From: Pseudomonas sp. B21-028
Lineage (GTDB): Bacteria > Pseudomonadota > Gammaproteobacteria > Pseudomonadales > Pseudomonadaceae
DNA length: 64,000 bases
Assembly (NCBI RefSeq): GCF_024749045.1
Contig: NZ_CP087184.1
Location: forward strand, 3,286,001 to 3,350,000
Direction of reading: 5' to 3'
Shown here piece after piece: positions 35,260 to 44,532 of this stretch. The stretch's first letter is position 1. Each line of letters starts with the position of its first letter. The notes under the pieces are model-generated. The model made no database searches. It worked only from the letters and a program-made list of their open reading frames with translations, and was not told the origin of the DNA. A program made the translations under genes and the position numbers.

Positions 35260-36726
35260 ATGGATCCAAAAATGACTCAGCACCTGAATCACTTCATCGA
35301 AGGCGGCTCCTTCGAGGCCTCCGACGGCCGTCGAACGAACCTTATCAACCCCGTGACGGAACAGATCTACGGCAGCGCCGCGCGCGGCACGGCCGAGGAT
35401 GTAAGCCGTGCCGTGGCGGCCGCCCGCAAGCAGCTTGAAGGTGGCGCCTGGAGTCAGCTCGACGGCGCCCAGCGCGGCCGGCTGCTGCTGAAACTGGCGG
35501 ACCTGGTGGAACGCGACACCGACCTGCTCGCCGACATGGACGCCGACGCCATCGGGCGCTCGCCGATCGAGCCGCGTCGCCTGGACATCCCCAACGTGCT
35601 CGCCAACCTGCGCGCCGCCGCTGGCTGGGCCAATCAGCTCGAAGGTCGCACCATCCCTTCCGGCGGTTACTTTGGCACCAAGACCCTTTCGTACACGGTA
35701 CGTGAACCGGTAGGCGTGGTCGGGGCTATCGTGCCTTGGAATTCACCGCTGATGATCACCGTGTGGAAACTCGCCGCGTTGCTGGCGGCAGGCTGCACCG
35801 TGGTGATCAAGCCGTCGGAAGAAACGCCACAATCCGCCCTGCACCTGGCGGCCCTGGCCCAGGAAGCGGGTTTCCCTGACGGTGTGATCAACGTGGTCAC
35901 CGGTTACGGTGAGGAAGTCGGCCGCGCCCTGTGCGAACACCCGGATGTCGCCAAGATCAGTTTCACCGGCAGCCCCGAGGCCGGACGCGAGATCCAGCGC
36001 ACCGCCGGCGTGCTGTTCAAGCGCGTGGCCCTGGAGCTGGGCGGCAAGAGCCCGCAGATTGTCTTCGACGACGCCCCCTTCGACGATGCGCTGTTTGGTT
36101 GTACCCTCGGCCTGTTCGCCAACCAGGGCCAGGTCTGTGCCGCCGGTTCGCGCATTCTGGTCCAGCGCAGCCTCGCAGAGCGCTTCGCCGCCGCGCTTGC
36201 CAACGCCGCGTGTGCCGTCAAGGTAGGCGACCCTCGGCAGCCCGATGTGCAGATGGGGCCGGTGGCCAAGAAAGCGCAGTTCGATCGGGTCAACCGTTAC
36301 ATCCAACTGGGCATCGATCAAGGCGCGACGCTGCTGGCCGGCGGTGTATCGCACCCTGAGCAGGGCTGGTTCGTGCGGCCGACGATCTTCGCCAACGCCC
36401 GCAATGACATGGCGATCGCCCGGGACGAGATTTTCGGCCCGGTCGGCACGGTGATCGCCTTCGACACTGAAGAAGAAGCTGTCGCACTGGCCAACGATTC
36501 CAGCTACGGCCTTGCGGCCACGGTGTGGACGAACAACCTGGTGCGTGCCCATCGCGTCGCCGCCGCGGTGAAGGCCGGCGCCGTGGGCGTGAACTGCTGG
36601 AGCCCGCTGGATGCCAACCTGCCCTGGGGCGGCGTCAAGGACAGCGGTATTGGCCGTGAAGGAGGGTTCAGCGGCGCACTGGCCTATACCGAGGAGAAGG
36701 TCATCACCGTACTACTACCTGCCTGA
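35260..36726 (+). CDS. NAD(P)-dependent aldehyde dehydrogenase
   Basis: A 488-residue aldehyde dehydrogenase with complete active site: Asn161 in PWNSPL, Glu259 in ALELGGKSP and Cys293 in NQGQVCAAGSR, plus FTGSPEAG for cofactor binding. It probably oxidises the aldehyde made by the preceding aminotransferase. The start may be the ATG at 35260 or that at 35272 (GGA upstream). Cytochrome b561 follows after about 100 bases. Confidence 0.92.
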   Translation: MDPKMTQHLNHFIEGGSFEASDGRRTNLINPVTEQIYGSAARGTAEDVSRAVAAARKQLEGGAWSQLDGAQRGRLLLKLADLVERDTDLLADMDADAIGRSPIEPRRLDIPNVLANLRAAAGWANQLEGRTIPSGGYFGTKTLSYTVREPVGVVGAIVPWNSPLMITVWKLAALLAAGCTVVIKPSEETPQSALHLAALAQEAGFPDGVINVVTGYGEEVGRALCEHPDVAKISFTGSPEAGREIQRTAGVLFKRVALELGGKSPQIVFDDAPFDDALFGCTLGLFANQGQVCAAGSRILVQRSLAERFAAALANAACAVKVGDPRQPDVQMGPVAKKAQFDRVNRYIQLGIDQGATLLAGGVSHPEQGWFVRPTIFANARNDMAIARDEIFGPVGTVIAFDTEEEAVALANDSSYGLAATVWTNNLVRAHRVAAAVKAGAVGVNCWSPLDANLPWGGVKDSGIGREGGFSGALAYTEEKVITVLLPA

Positions 36727-36832
36727 GAACAATAGTGCACTGAGCGAACCACCCTCCAAACCCTGCGAGGCGCCGAGGGTGGTGGTTCAAAGTGCATTCC
36801 CGATGTCTTTGATGATTGATGAGGCGACTGCG

Positions 36833-37396
36833 ATGAACACCACAAATCAAGAGATAATTGATCGGTATCCAACGTCCCTGCTGCTGTTGCACTGGGTGCG
36901 TGCCTTGCTCGTAGCCGGTCTCCTCTGGGCAGGCTGGCACATGACCGGGATGAATGATGAAGTGGCAAGCAAGTACGAGCTCTATTACCCCTGGCACAAA
37001 TCCTTCGGGGTGTTGACGTTCCTGGTGGTGCTGGTCCAGATCGCCCTGCGCTACATGACACCCAGGTTGCCGAAGCCGCTGCACACGCTGACCGGGCCTG
37101 AGCAGGTGATGTCAAACCTGGTGCAACGGGTCATGTATGGGCTTCTGGTGATCGTGCCGTTGATGGGTTACTCCATGTCGAGCACGTACACGATGAGCGA
37201 CGGGGTGTTCTTCTTCGGGGTCAACCTCCCGGAGCTGCTCCCGAAAAATGACGATTGGTTCGTCGTGTTCCAATGGCTGCACAAAGTACTCGCCTATACC
37301 CTGCTCGTCCTGATCCTGCTGCATATCGCCGGCGCCCTCAAGCATCGGTTCCTCGACCGGGATCCGCAAAAAGACGTACTGCGTCGCATGCTGTAA
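36833..37396 (+). CDS. Cytochrome b561
   Basis: A 187-residue four-helix diheme cytochrome b of the inner membrane. Candidate heme histidines are in LLLLHWVRAL, YPWHKSFGV, FQWLHKVLAY and LILLHIAGALKH. It passes electrons between quinol and periplasmic partners. GAGG lies 8 bases before the ATG at 36833; upstream ATGs at 36803 and 36812 are less well placed. Last gene of the aminotransferase run, though the roughly 100-base gap leaves co-transcription open. Confidence 0.9.
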   Translation: MNTTNQEIIDRYPTSLLLLHWVRALLVAGLLWAGWHMTGMNDEVASKYELYYPWHKSFGVLTFLVVLVQIALRYMTPRLPKPLHTLTGPEQVMSNLVQRVMYGLLVIVPLMGYSMSSTYTMSDGVFFFGVNLPELLPKNDDWFVVFQWLHKVLAYTLLVLILLHIAGALKHRFLDRDPQKDVLRRML

Positions 37397-37399
37397 TTG

Positions 37400-37433
37400 A
37401 ATGAAGCGTGGGCGCAAACGCCCACGCTTCATT
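37400..37433. terminator. 15-bp stem hairpin between convergent genes
   Basis: AATGAAGCGTGGGCG and its exact complement flank a CAAA loop, 3 bases after the cytochrome b561 stop and 20 bases beyond the convergent hydrolase stop. A strong GC-rich stem with no long T tract. It probably acts as a bidirectional transcript end. Confidence 0.7.
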
Positions 37434-37453
37434 GCTCGGTGTGGAGGCAGCCG

Positions 37454-38932
37454 TCAAAAGTCCTCCGGCAACGCCACGGCCTTTACCCGTACCGCATCCT
37501 CCGGCAACAGATACCCCTCCTTGATCGCCTGTTGTTTCGCATTGTCGAAACGACTCGCATAGTTTGCATAGCTGCCATAGAGCGCCTTCAACTGCCGCGC
37601 AGAGTACGGCACCTTGGTGTCGAAAGCCGAACCGCAACCAGTCTCCTGGTCGGTCAGGTAGGTGGCACTGGGCACCTTGATCCACGGCGGACGCACACCT
37701 CCCAGCAGATTACCGGTCTGCGGATCGCGGGCAACCGACGCTCCCTCGCGACGCACCCGCGCAGCCTTGGGCATCGGAGTGCCTTCGCGCACCCAGCGAT
37801 CCATCCCGTCCAAAATGGCGGACACGACCGTCTCCACCGGTTCGTCATAGAGGGTCTGGCATTGCGGATCGTTGCGTTTGTCGCCGTCAGCCGGATGCGG
37901 CTCCGCTCCGTCCGTGCCCTGGTCGGCCAGGCGCAGGTGCGGCATGCCGGTGATTTCGTAGTAACGCAGCTTCGGATGATCCGTATCGGCCGGCAGAGCG
38001 ATCGCCTGACGGGCATCGTGCACCACCTCGGTCTGACTGTAGACCGTCACGAAAGGCGCATCCTCGGGCATCTGTCGCGGAACTCTCAGTACCTCGCCGC
38101 CCAGGTCACCATAAACAACGTGCCCCGTCATGTAGGCGTCTATCAAGGGGCGCCCGTCGGGCATGCGCCACTGCTGATGACGGCCCTGATCGAGATAATC
38201 GAGCCAGAGCTGCCCGTTGATTGCCCAGGTATTGACGTAGATGCGCTTGACGTCGAGCCCCGGTGCGGGGCCCTGTTCAAGGTTGGACTTGAGCAGCAAG
38301 GCGAGCTGCGCGGCAATGCCCAGGGACTGCGGCGGATACTGATCGGGGCCGTTGCCGCGCCGGAACCGGTCACTGTCGTAGTAGCTGCCAAGTGGGGCGT
38401 AGCGCTTGTAGTCGTAGTGCCGCATGAAGTCCAGGTTCAGGTTGCGAGGCTCAGGATCCCAATCCAGGGTCTTGGGATCGTTCGCCGGCCTGTTGACGCT
38501 GAGGGTGTAGCCGACGAAGGCATACCCCCTGCGCATCAGGTAGTCGCGGCTGAGAATCCAGCCCGCGCCACGTTCGCCCATCCAACTGAACGGCTCCATC
38601 ACCACCGTGCCGTTGAACCGTCCAGGGTCCCTTGGTTTGCGAATGAGCAAGCGCGTCACGTAGGGAGCGTCGAACAACTGCTCGCCAGCCGCGGTAATCG
38701 CTGGCGCGAGCCCCACCATGTAGTACTCCTCCTCGACGTAGCCGAACCTATCGAGGTCAACATATTCGGTGCCGTGCCTCAACGCGGACCCGAGGGGCAG
38801 CCGGCCGCTGGGAGGCACCGGCGCGATTTGCGGCATGGCGGGCGTTTGCGCCGCGACGGTCCCGACCGTCGTCAGCGCAAGGAAAACCGCCAGGGACAAT
38901 GAGGTCAGCGGTAACTCACCCATGCGCGTCAC
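37454..38932 (-). CDS. Exported long alpha/beta hydrolase-domain protein (copy 1)
   Basis: A 492-residue exported protein with a signal peptide (SLSLAVFLALTTVGTVAAQ). It is of the uncharacterised alpha/beta hydrolase-domain type with RFNGTVVMEPFSWMGERGAGW near residue 105, RRGYAFVGYTLS and YYEITGMPHLRLAD near residue 320, where MPHLR may hold the catalytic His. The nucleophile is not obvious. It is a full-length paralogue of 43004-44512, sharing long blocks such as YLDQGRHQQWRMPD and VRVPRQMP-like runs. A GTG at 38932 overlaps the previous stop; an ATG at 38923 is an alternative. Confidence 0.8.
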   Translation of the reverse strand: MTRMGELPLTSLSLAVFLALTTVGTVAAQTPAMPQIAPVPPSGRLPLGSALRHGTEYVDLDRFGYVEEEYYMVGLAPAITAAGEQLFDAPYVTRLLIRKPRDPGRFNGTVVMEPFSWMGERGAGWILSRDYLMRRGYAFVGYTLSVNRPANDPKTLDWDPEPRNLNLDFMRHYDYKRYAPLGSYYDSDRFRRGNGPDQYPPQSLGIAAQLALLLKSNLEQGPAPGLDVKRIYVNTWAINGQLWLDYLDQGRHQQWRMPDGRPLIDAYMTGHVVYGDLGGEVLRVPRQMPEDAPFVTVYSQTEVVHDARQAIALPADTDHPKLRYYEITGMPHLRLADQGTDGAEPHPADGDKRNDPQCQTLYDEPVETVVSAILDGMDRWVREGTPMPKAARVRREGASVARDPQTGNLLGGVRPPWIKVPSATYLTDQETGCGSAFDTKVPYSARQLKALYGSYANYASRFDNAKQQAIKEGYLLPEDAVRVKAVALPEDF

Positions 38933-39303
38933 TTCCAGGCACCGATGGTTTTACCGCCAGGCAACCGCAGCGCCTGGAGGGCCCCGCCCGTCTTCCTGTC
39001 GTCCTTCATCGGTGCGAGCTGCAGATCGATCTTGTCGCCCGGCTGCAGGGTGTTGGCCATCCAGCCCTGACGCATCAGGATGTTCGGGCCACCGGCCTCG
39101 ATGGCCCAGGTCTGGGTCTTGTCGCCGGTCTGCACATCGACGAACAACCAGACATGAGGGTTCTTGTACTGCACCTCGCTCACCGTACCGTTGATTTCCA
39201 CCAGCTTAGTCATGTCGAAGGCCGAGTAGGAGTGGTGAGCAAAAGCAGCGGGCGCCTGCAGGCCCAGGAACGCCAGGCAAAACAGCATAGGGTTGAGATT
39301 CAC
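38929..39303 (-). CDS. DUF6152 family periplasmic protein (copy 1)
   Basis: A 124-residue exported protein, signal peptide ending FAHHSYSAFD. The family trait is two histidines just after the cleavage site, then a small beta-barrel (VEINGTVSEVQYKNPHVWLFVDV, GDKIDLQLAPMKD). The start is a GTG overlapping the preceding stop, with GGAG 7 bases upstream; its own stop overlaps the next GTG. So three genes are translationally coupled. The HH and NPHVW histidines could bind a metal, which is inference. The function of the family is unknown. Confidence 0.82.
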   Translation of the reverse strand: MNLNPMLFCLAFLGLQAPAAFAHHSYSAFDMTKLVEINGTVSEVQYKNPHVWLFVDVQTGDKTQTWAIEAGGPNILMRQGWMANTLQPGDKIDLQLAPMKDDRKTGGALQALRLPGGKTIGAWK

Positions 39304-40154
39304 TTTGCATCTCCTTGATGGTTGTCGGCCCGGTTCGGGTTGCGTCGTTCGGGAATGGTGGTGATTTCCGCCCCTGTCGCGGGGTCTATCGATTCGTTAT
39401 TGCTGTCTTCGCAGACGAACTCCATGAACTCGACGCCCTTGGGCGCACGGCGGAAAGTCAGCGGTGACCAACGCCATGGCTTGACCAGGGCATCCGGGTC
39501 TTCGACCATGCCGTCCACTTGGAGCAGGCCTTCGTCGTTGATGAAGATCCGCTCCCTGATGACCATGCGCGGGCCATGACCGAGCGCATCCTCGGCATGT
39601 CCATACTCGCCCAAGGTGGTCTCCTGGCGGATGTGGGTGGTTTCGACCACCAACACCTTGCCTTCCCAGCGTGCGGTCGAGTGACCTTCGAATGTCGGCG
39701 GCGCGGCCTCGGGATCCGGATGGGCACGTCCATCGAGGTAGATGCGGCGGGTCTCGCGCAGAAATTCCTGCGCCCAGTTGAGCTGCGTCGGGGTCTGCAT
39801 GATCTCGACGGCGTAGGGCCCGACCATATTTGTCGGCATGCCCAATACCTTGCACGAAGTCTTGAACTCGCTGCCGACCGCGGCGAGGGCTTCAGTCCGC
39901 TTCTTGAAGCTTTCGAGGTAGACGCCCTTCAGTTCCGGCAGGCTGCCGAACGGAGGGCCGATATTGGTATCCGGGTTGTCGGCACCGGTGCTGTTGACGA
40001 GCGGGTCCACGGAGCTTCCCACCGGCATCCACAGCCCGCTGAGATCGGGCACCTTCGGTGCAGGCGTTGCAGCGATGGCGAACAACGGGCAAGCGGATGC
40101 AGCCAGGGCGGCCAGCAGTGCAATGCCAGCGCGGGAAAGAATGATCGTTTTCAT
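39300..40154 (-). CDS. Exported WEGDTLVV-motif protein of unknown function (copy 1)
   Basis: A 284-residue exported protein with a signal peptide (residues 1-28, ending AIAA) followed by PDLSGLWMP. It carries the hallmark segment FEGHSTARWEGKVLVVETTHI near residue 165, seen in a widespread uncharacterised periplasmic family usually reading WEGDTLVVET, then RERIFINDEGLLQVDGMVEDPD. Two cysteines are present. It is a divergent paralogue of 42199-42966. It sits 17 bases after the beta-barrel gene and overlaps DUF6152. Confidence 0.75.
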   Translation of the reverse strand: MKTIILSRAGIALLAALAASACPLFAIAATPAPKVPDLSGLWMPVGSSVDPLVNSTGADNPDTNIGPPFGSLPELKGVYLESFKKRTEALAAVGSEFKTSCKVLGMPTNMVGPYAVEIMQTPTQLNWAQEFLRETRRIYLDGRAHPDPEAAPPTFEGHSTARWEGKVLVVETTHIRQETTLGEYGHAEDALGHGPRMVIRERIFINDEGLLQVDGMVEDPDALVKPWRWSPLTFRRAPKGVEFMEFVCEDSNNESIDPATGAEITTIPERRNPNRADNHQGDAK

Positions 40155-40171
40155 GTGTATATCCTGACGTT

Positions 40172-41509
40172 TCAGAAAGTGACCCAGGCAATGAACTGGA
40201 AGTAGGTGTTGGTCGATGCGCTGCCACTCTGCAGGCCACCGTTTCCAAGCCATTTGTCCGGCTTGTAGAAACCAATGAGCGGCGACAGTGTGAGGTTGTC
40301 CGTCACCATCCAGTCCAGGAACAGATCGACCTCGCGAGCGCTGTAGTCCCGCTCCTGTCGATCGGAGAGCTGGTGGAAGTCGAAGACCATCGCGTTGAGG
40401 GTCAACCTGTCGGTCGGTTTGACGGACAGCAGCACGTCGTGGGTCTGCATGTTCGAGGTGACCGAGCCGGCGTAATTCACCGCCACCTCACCTTGATAAC
40501 GTTTGCGATAGCCGCCCTGGAACAGGAAGTCCCAGCCTTCTGAATAGCGCGCATAGCGGTAGCTCACCGCCGGCTGCCACTTGACGTCGGCGAAGGTGTA
40601 GCCGGCGTCGAAGAACATCGCCCGCTGCGACCCCGAACGCTTTTCCTGACGGGCCACTTCGAAGGCGAAATCGGCGTTCTCGATGCCGGCGTTGCCCTGG
40701 CCACGAATGCTGTAGATGTCCATGCCCTTGCGCTCAAGCCGGTCAGCGAAGGCATAGCGCTTTTCGACGTCCAGGCCGTGCACGTAAGTCGAGCCGATGG
40801 AGCCGATGGGCGTGGTGTAGTCGATGGTGGCGGCGGCCACTTCAGTCTTGGACTGTCCGGGGTTATCCGACTTCAACCACAGCAGGCTGCCGTGAAGCCC
40901 CTCGGTGCCGCCCAGCTTCAAGACAGCGGTATTGCCGAACGCCAACCGCGGACCAAGGTAGTAGGCACCGCCGCGATTGAACCGGCCATCCGCAACGCCC
41001 TCGATGGGGTTGAAGGCCTTGCCGGGGGCGAAACCATCATCGGTAATCAGGAACCCGTCCACCGTGACGAGCTGGCGGCCGAAAGAGAAATCAACGCCAT
41101 CCTGGCCCAACGCCGGAATCAGATCGCCTGACTTCCAGCCCAGGTAGGCGTCTTCCACGGCGGTTCTTCGTTCGGTGCCGTCGGTGAGCGCTCCCGCGTC
41201 CCCATCGCCCCATGATCCGGTACTGATCATGCTTAAACCGCCATACACCGAGCCGGCAGTGATCTTGTCCGTCGTGCCGCTCAGGCCATATTTGGCGAAG
41301 CCTTCCTGCCAGCGCATCCTGCCGGGCTCCTTCTCCGGGTCTGCGATGTAATTCTTCTGGCTGCCGAACCAGCCAAAGCCGGCCCACAGATCGGCGTTCA
41401 GCACGGTGGTGCCATCGCCTTCGTTATAGAGCTCGTAGCCATGGGCCTGTGGCTCGAACGTACAGAGTGCAACCAGTGAAAGCATGGGGGCGTAGAGGGG
41501 GGTGCGCAT
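40172..41509 (-). CDS. Outer-membrane beta-barrel (porin-like) protein
   Basis: A 445-residue protein with a signal peptide and alternating amphipathic strands rich in aromatic girdle residues, ending in Phe (FIAWVTF), the usual signal for outer-membrane insertion. Segments such as VDFSFGRQLVTVDGFL, GGAYYLGPRLAFGN and VDLFLDWMVTDNLTLSPLIGFY are typical of alginate-export-like or substrate-specific porins. GGAGAG precedes the ATG at 41509. First gene of the left-facing arm, so it probably admits the substrate handled by the periplasmic module. Confidence 0.8.
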   Translation of the reverse strand: MRTPLYAPMLSLVALCTFEPQAHGYELYNEGDGTTVLNADLWAGFGWFGSQKNYIADPEKEPGRMRWQEGFAKYGLSGTTDKITAGSVYGGLSMISTGSWGDGDAGALTDGTERRTAVEDAYLGWKSGDLIPALGQDGVDFSFGRQLVTVDGFLITDDGFAPGKAFNPIEGVADGRFNRGGAYYLGPRLAFGNTAVLKLGGTEGLHGSLLWLKSDNPGQSKTEVAAATIDYTTPIGSIGSTYVHGLDVEKRYAFADRLERKGMDIYSIRGQGNAGIENADFAFEVARQEKRSGSQRAMFFDAGYTFADVKWQPAVSYRYARYSEGWDFLFQGGYRKRYQGEVAVNYAGSVTSNMQTHDVLLSVKPTDRLTLNAMVFDFHQLSDRQERDYSAREVDLFLDWMVTDNLTLSPLIGFYKPDKWLGNGGLQSGSASTNTYFQFIAWVTF

Positions 41510-41575
41510 GACGTCTCTCCTGTTTTTATATTTATGAGGCGAGCCGGGAGTGTTTCGGCTTGGGGTGCGCAAGCG

Positions 41576-41731
41576 GTAACCCAAATCAGCAAGTGCCACG
41601 CTTCGCTCGTCCTCAACGTCAGCCACGTTGTTGGGTAGAAACAGCTTTCGAGCTTCGAGAGGTTGCCGTTTTGGGTTACGCCCTCGATCTGTGCCGCCCT
41701 TATGCTGGCCCCATAAGAACGCATAAGAACG
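41576..41731. promoter_or_regulatory. Divergent promoter with repeat elements
   Basis: The 232-base gap between the two arms contains an inverted repeat, GTAACCCAAA at 41576-41585 and TTTGGGTTAC at 41670-41679, and an exact tandem repeat of CATAAGAACG at 41712-41721 and 41722-41731 just before the rightward ribosome-binding site. No regulator gene adjoins. These are candidate sites for a shared regulator of both arms. Confidence 0.5.
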
Positions 41732-41741
41732 AGGCCCCGTC

Positions 41742-42134
41742 ATGACCCCCACGCCACCCTTTCCGTCATTCCGTCAGGGGCTACGCCTGCTGACCATCGT
41801 CGCCTGCGGTGTGCTTCCCGCCATCGCCACAGCCCACCATTCGTTCGCGATTTTCGACCAGACCAAGACGATCACGGTCAAGGGTGTCGTCGAGCGCTTC
41901 GCCTGGACCAACCCTCACATCGCGATCTACCTCGATACGCCCGGTCCGCCACCGCAGAAAATCAAGATCGAGACCGGCAGCGTCAACGCATTGAGCCGCA
42001 CGGGCTGGACGGCGGACTCGATCAAGGCCGGCGAGAGCGCCGAGATCACCTACAAGCCGCTGAAAAACGGTGATCCCGGTGGGTTGCTGGTGGAAATCAA
42101 GATCGGTGACGTCGTGCTCACGGGCGGCGGATGA
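41742..42134 (+). CDS. DUF6152 family periplasmic protein (copy 2)
   Basis: A 130-residue exported protein, signal peptide ending ATAHHSFAIFDQ. As in copy 1, two histidines follow the cleavage site, then KGVVERFAWTNPHIAIYLD and AEITYKPLKNGDPGG strands. Identity to copy 1 is low outside the HHS, NPH and GW blocks, so the duplication is old or each copy was acquired separately. GAGG lies 7 bases before the ATG. First gene of the right-facing arm. Confidence 0.82.
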   Translation: MTPTPPFPSFRQGLRLLTIVACGVLPAIATAHHSFAIFDQTKTITVKGVVERFAWTNPHIAIYLDTPGPPPQKIKIETGSVNALSRTGWTADSIKAGESAEITYKPLKNGDPGGLLVEIKIGDVVLTGGG

Positions 42135-42198
42135 GTCCGCTCGCGCCCCTGCTTCATGGGTACTCGATGGCACAAACCAACAGGGTGGAGACGCTTGA

Positions 42199-42966
42199 AT
42201 GAAACCGACACGAACCTTGAATCCGGCAATGATTTTCCTGGGCATCGCCCTTGTGACATTCGCCGGAACGAGCATGGCGACAACGCCCAAGCAAGGCGCA
42301 GCCAGGGCTCCCGACATCAGCGGCACCTGGGAAAGAACCCCGGACGACTGGTTCGGTGAGAACCCGGACGATCCGGTGCATCCGGGCGGACCAATGGACC
42401 TGAAGGAGCCTTACGCCAGTGAGTACGCCGAGCTGAAGAAGAAGGAAGCCGCGGCAAACGAAGCCGGCACGCCGCTGGCCACCACCAGTGCCAGATGCCT
42501 GCCGGAAGGCATGCCGGTGCTGATGGCGGCGCTCTTCCCGATCCAGATCATCTACGACGATAAGCAAGTGGTGGTCTTGGGCGAGTATCTCCAGCAGGTG
42601 CGCCGGATTCTTCTGAACGAAGCGATGCCGCCGAAGGAGAAGCTGGACCCGACCTATCAAGGCCATTCGCGCGGCCACTGGGAAGGCGACACCCTCGTCG
42701 TGGAAACCTTGGGCGTGCGCACCGACGACGTGGCGTTCTACGGCGTTCCCCACAGCAAGGACATGAAGATCACCGAACGTTTGCGGCTGACCGCGCCGAA
42801 TCACTTGGAGGACCAGGTGCTGATCGAGGATCCGCAGGTGCTCAACACGCCTTATCGCTTCACGTTCGAATACAAGCGGTCCGACTACCGCATCCAAGAG
42901 TACGTCTGTGAAAACAACCAGATCGTGATCGACAGCGAGGGCAAGACGAGCCTGCGCCGTGACTGA
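42199..42966 (+). CDS. Exported WEGDTLVV-motif protein of unknown function (copy 2)
   Basis: A 255-residue exported protein with a signal peptide (ending SMA), then APDISGTWERTP. It has the canonical YQGHSRGHWEGDTLVVETLG near residue 155, ITERLRLTAPNHLEDQVLIEDP and YVCENNQI near the end. It matches the 39.3-40.2 kb protein in order of motifs. GGAG lies 8 bases before the ATG. No enzyme motif is recognised; a binding or chaperone role in the periplasm is possible. Confidence 0.75.
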   Translation: MKPTRTLNPAMIFLGIALVTFAGTSMATTPKQGAARAPDISGTWERTPDDWFGENPDDPVHPGGPMDLKEPYASEYAELKKKEAAANEAGTPLATTSARCLPEGMPVLMAALFPIQIIYDDKQVVVLGEYLQQVRRILLNEAMPPKEKLDPTYQGHSRGHWEGDTLVVETLGVRTDDVAFYGVPHSKDMKITERLRLTAPNHLEDQVLIEDPQVLNTPYRFTFEYKRSDYRIQEYVCENNQIVIDSEGKTSLRRD

Positions 42967-43003
42967 CACCACCTCCCCTTCGACAACCCTTTGGAGTCAC
43001 CGG

Positions 43004-44512
43004 ATGGAACGACTGATGCCCTTCGACATCCTGCGACCAACGTTGCAGGGCGCCCTTGTGTCGCTGCTCCTGCTGTCGAGCGCGTTCGCGGAGGTGCCCC
43101 GGATGCCCACGGTGGTGCCGGTGCCGCCTTCAGGCAAGTCACCGCTCTCGTCGGCCAACGCCCGGGGTACCGAATACAGCGACCTCGACCGGTATGGCTA
43201 CGTCGAGGAGGAGTTTTACCTGCAAGGCGTGGCGCCGGCCATTACCGCTGCGGGTAAAAGCCTCTTCGAGGCGCCCTACACCACGCGCATTCTGGTCCGT
43301 AGACCGGCGGACCCGGCGCGCTTCAATGGCACGGTAGTGATCGAGCCCTTCAGTTGGTTCGGCGAGCGCGGCGCCGGCTGGATCCTGACCCGCGATTACC
43401 TGTTGCGTCGCGGCTATGCCTACGTCGGCTACACGCTGAACATCAACAAGCCGCAGGTGGATCCCAAGTTCATCTCGGAAACCCCGGCCGACGAGGCCGA
43501 GCAGATCGCCCAGTACGGACGGATCGTCAATTTCGAATTCATGCGCCGCTTCGACTACGCGCGCTATGCGCCATTGGGCAGCTATTACGATCCGGAACGC
43601 TTCACCCGTGGCAACGGGCCTGATCCGTTCGTGCCACAGTCCCAGGGCATCGGGGCACAGCTGGCGTTGCTGCTGAAAACCCATTCGGCGCAAAGCCCGC
43701 TGGCGAACCTCGACGTACGCCGGGTCTACGTCAACAGCTGGGCCGTGACGGCGCAAGTCTGGATGGACTACCTCGACCAGGGCCGGCACCAGCAATGGCG
43801 CATGCCCGACGCGACGCCGCTGATCGACGGCTATATGACCGGCCGCATGGCCTATGGCGAGGTTGGCGGCGATGTTATTCGCGTGCCGCGGCAGATGCCT
43901 GCGGGCGTGCCGTTCGTGACCGTCTACAGCCAGTCCGAACTGATGCACGACGTGCTCGAAGGCATCGACCTGCCGCCCGACACCGACAGCCCGCAACTGC
44001 GTTATTACGAAGTGACCGGCATGCCGCACCTGCGCCTGGCCGACCTCGGCACGGAGCATACCGAACACGTCGCGGCGGACATTGGCAAGGGCGACGACCC
44101 ACAGTGCCGGACGCTGTACGACGAGCCGGCAGAATTGGTGGTCTCGGCACTGCTCGATGGCATGGACCGATGGGTGCGCGAGGGCAAGCCGATGCCCAAG
44201 GCCCCCCGCGTGCTGCGCGAGGGCAAGACCGTCGTGCGCGACCCCGCTACCGGCAACCTGCAAGGAGGCGTGCGTCCGCCATGGATCCAGGTACCCGGCG
44301 CGACCTACCTCACTGACCAGGAAACCCACTGCGGCCTGATCTACGACACCAAGGTGCCCTACGCCAAGGACCGGCTCGGGCAGCGCTATGGCAGCTTCAG
44401 CAACTACGAACGGCAGTTCGAAGACGCCAAGGCTCTTTCGATCAAGGAAGGTTATCTCCTCCCCGAAGATGCGCCGGGCCTGCGTCCGATCGCCAACCCC
44501 CAAGACTTCTAA
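43004..44512 (+). CDS. Exported long alpha/beta hydrolase-domain protein (copy 2)
   Basis: A 502-residue exported protein with a signal peptide (ALVSLLLLSSAFA), paralogous along its length to copy 1. Shared blocks include PPSGKSPL, TEYSDLDRYGYVEEEFYLQG, RFNGTVVIEPFSWFGERGAG and MPHLRLADLGTEHTEH. Insertions (FISETPADEAEQIAQYGR) distinguish it. GGAG lies 7 bases before the ATG at 43004; the frame opens at a GTG at 42959 inside the preceding gene. Hydrolysis of an ester or lactone is the family expectation but not shown. Confidence 0.8.
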   Translation: MERLMPFDILRPTLQGALVSLLLLSSAFAEVPRMPTVVPVPPSGKSPLSSANARGTEYSDLDRYGYVEEEFYLQGVAPAITAAGKSLFEAPYTTRILVRRPADPARFNGTVVIEPFSWFGERGAGWILTRDYLLRRGYAYVGYTLNINKPQVDPKFISETPADEAEQIAQYGRIVNFEFMRRFDYARYAPLGSYYDPERFTRGNGPDPFVPQSQGIGAQLALLLKTHSAQSPLANLDVRRVYVNSWAVTAQVWMDYLDQGRHQQWRMPDATPLIDGYMTGRMAYGEVGGDVIRVPRQMPAGVPFVTVYSQSELMHDVLEGIDLPPDTDSPQLRYYEVTGMPHLRLADLGTEHTEHVAADIGKGDDPQCRTLYDEPAELVVSALLDGMDRWVREGKPMPKAPRVLREGKTVVRDPATGNLQGGVRPPWIQVPGATYLTDQETHCGLIYDTKVPYAKDRLGQRYGSFSNYERQFEDAKALSIKEGYLLPEDAPGLRPIANPQDF

Positions 44513-44532
44513 CCCACAGTGGGAGAAAGCAC

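Noticed and set aside
37397..38902. 501-codon open frame antisense to the alpha/beta hydrolase gene
   Set aside because: It is an artefact of GC-rich codon bias; the opposite strand encodes a full-length paralogue of 43004-44512 with a signal peptide.
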